Origin: Maricaulis virginensis | GTDB taxonomy: Bacteria; Pseudomonadota; Alphaproteobacteria; Caulobacterales; Maricaulaceae | Assembly: GCF_027922185.1 (NCBI RefSeq) | Contig: NZ_BSFE01000003.1 | Location: forward strand, 124,001 to 188,000 | Direction: 5' to 3' | Length of the DNA: 64,000 nt | Shown: positions 63,377 to 64,000 of the stretch, piece after piece | Numbering within the stretch: position 1 is the first letter of the stretch | How the letters are laid out: every line of letters starts with the position of its first letter | The notes under the pieces: model-generated | Told to the model about the DNA's origin: nothing | What the model saw: only the letters and a program-made list of their open reading frames with translations | The model's database searches: none | Program-made: the position numbers and the translations under genes

Positions 63377-64000
63377 ATGACGCAACGCGACGACATTGCC
63401 GACCGGTTCAAGCAGGGCGACCTGGCACGGGCCTATGATCTGTGTCTCGACGCCCTGCGCCACCGGCCAGACGATCTGTGGCTGCGCCACCGGGCTGTCC
63501 TGTGCCTTATCCGCTCCGGTGCCCTGGAGCGTGCCGAGCGCGACTTCTATCGTTTCCGCCTTGCCGAAGCGCGCCACAACGAGGATTGCCTGGCGCTCGG
63601 CGCACGTCTCCTGAAGGCCATGGCCTTCGAGGCCAACGCGGAAGACTTCCCGACGCTGGCGCGGTCTGCCGCCGATCGATACGCAGCAGTCTTCGAGCAG
63701 ACGGGCGGTCATTATCCCGGCATCAATGCAGCCGCCATGGCTTTGCTGGCCGGCGATCGCGAGCGTTCGGTCGATCTTGCACGCCAAGTCCTGGAAAGCT
63801 GCCGCTCCGGCCTGCCGCTGGATCCCGAAGCCGCCTACTATCAGAAAGCCTCCGAAGCCGAGGCCCATCTCCTGCTCGCCCAGCCGGGCGCAGCCAACAT
63901 GGCGCTGCGATCGGCGATTGCCTGCGATCGCGAGAACTATCTCGCTCATGCCACGACGTTGCGCCAGCTGCGTCTGATCGTTGCTGCGCTGGACATGCCC
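63377..64000 (+). CDS. TPR-scaffold protein resembling TRAFs-binding/DUF4071-type domains (first 208 residues; runs off the window)
   Basis: An open frame from the ATG at 63377 reaches the window end without a stop. The N-terminus is helix pairs (ADRFKQGDLARAYDLCLDALRHRPDDLWLRHRAVLCLIRSGALERAERDF). At about 112-130 it has HYPGINAAAMALLAGDRERS, the pattern I know from the bacterial TPR scaffold also present in animal ASK kinases (DUF4071). AYYQKASEAEAHLLLAQPGAANMALRSA and ENYLAHATTLRQLRLI follow. The C-terminal part, which could carry a nuclease, cyclase, protease or kinase-like effector, is beyond the edge. It is the third gene after TIR. Confidence 0.75.
   Translation, partial: MTQRDDIADRFKQGDLARAYDLCLDALRHRPDDLWLRHRAVLCLIRSGALERAERDFYRFRLAEARHNEDCLALGARLLKAMAFEANAEDFPTLARSAADRYAAVFEQTGGHYPGINAAAMALLAGDRERSVDLARQVLESCRSGLPLDPEAAYYQKASEAEAHLLLAQPGAANMALRSAIACDRENYLAHATTLRQLRLIVAALDMP

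Overview
This window looks like part of the chromosome of a GC-rich marine-type alphaproteobacterium, most likely from the Maricaulales/Hyphomonadaceae or Caulobacterales neighbourhood. The grounds are three large TonB-dependent receptors of the sphingomonad/hyphomonad type, an Entner-Doudoroff operon (zwf-pgl-edd), a TamA/TamB pair, alphaproteobacterial palindromic repeats, and a GGAAC-N16-CGTT promoter of the alphaproteobacterial EcfG general stress sigma factor. No tRNA, rRNA, CRISPR array, transposase or prophage was seen.

Layout. 1-5.2 kb: a TetR regulator cut by the left edge, divergent from an alpha/beta hydrolase-TonB receptor pair, then a second membrane-anchored hydrolase and a BlaI-like regulator. 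5.3-8.3 kb: an ArsR/SRPBCC pair with a clear self-operator, then DUF4199, a membrane-anchored LuxR-type regulator and a secreted protein of unknown function. 8.4-10.9 kb: a tyrosine-catabolic locus (VOC protein, hpd) divergent from a MarR regulator, with paired operator-like repeats between. 11-14.1 kb: an orphan two-TM sensor-like protein and typA. 14.1-15.2 kb: a gene-free stretch full of palindromes and one copy of a structured interspersed repeat whose other copy is at 9.0 kb.

15.2-39.7 kb is a CoA-thioester catabolic region: two thiolases, a DUF35 partner, three acyl-CoA dehydrogenases, two MFS carriers, a TonB receptor with a tandem TetR regulator, DUF1330, an aldo/keto reductase, a thioesterase, a DUF3089 hydrolase, an acyl-CoA ligase, a fused enoyl-CoA hydratase/3-hydroxyacyl-CoA dehydrogenase and a CaiB-type CoA transferase with MarR. 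Together they would import a hydrophobic carboxylic or cyclic compound, activate it to a CoA thioester and shorten it by beta-oxidation. The substrate cannot be read from sequence. Inside this region, at 37.1-38.0 kb, lie a candidate small RNA, a short phage-type nuclease-like gene and a stress-controlled csbD-family gene.

40-48.7 kb: a third TonB receptor, a TPR-sulfotransferase, a BCCT betaine/choline-type transporter, a CorA/ZntB-type channel and an MscS channel. 48.8-54.6 kb: tamB and tamA. 54.7-60.3 kb: hemN, then the divergent zwf-pgl-edd operon behind a palindromic operator. 60.6-64.0 kb: a TIR-TM-TPR protein, an unfamiliar 200-residue protein and a TPR-scaffold gene that runs off the right edge. 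This last cluster is the best candidate for a little-described system. It resembles predicted immune/conflict systems in which a TIR enzyme makes an NAD-derived signal that is sensed by a TPR scaffold.
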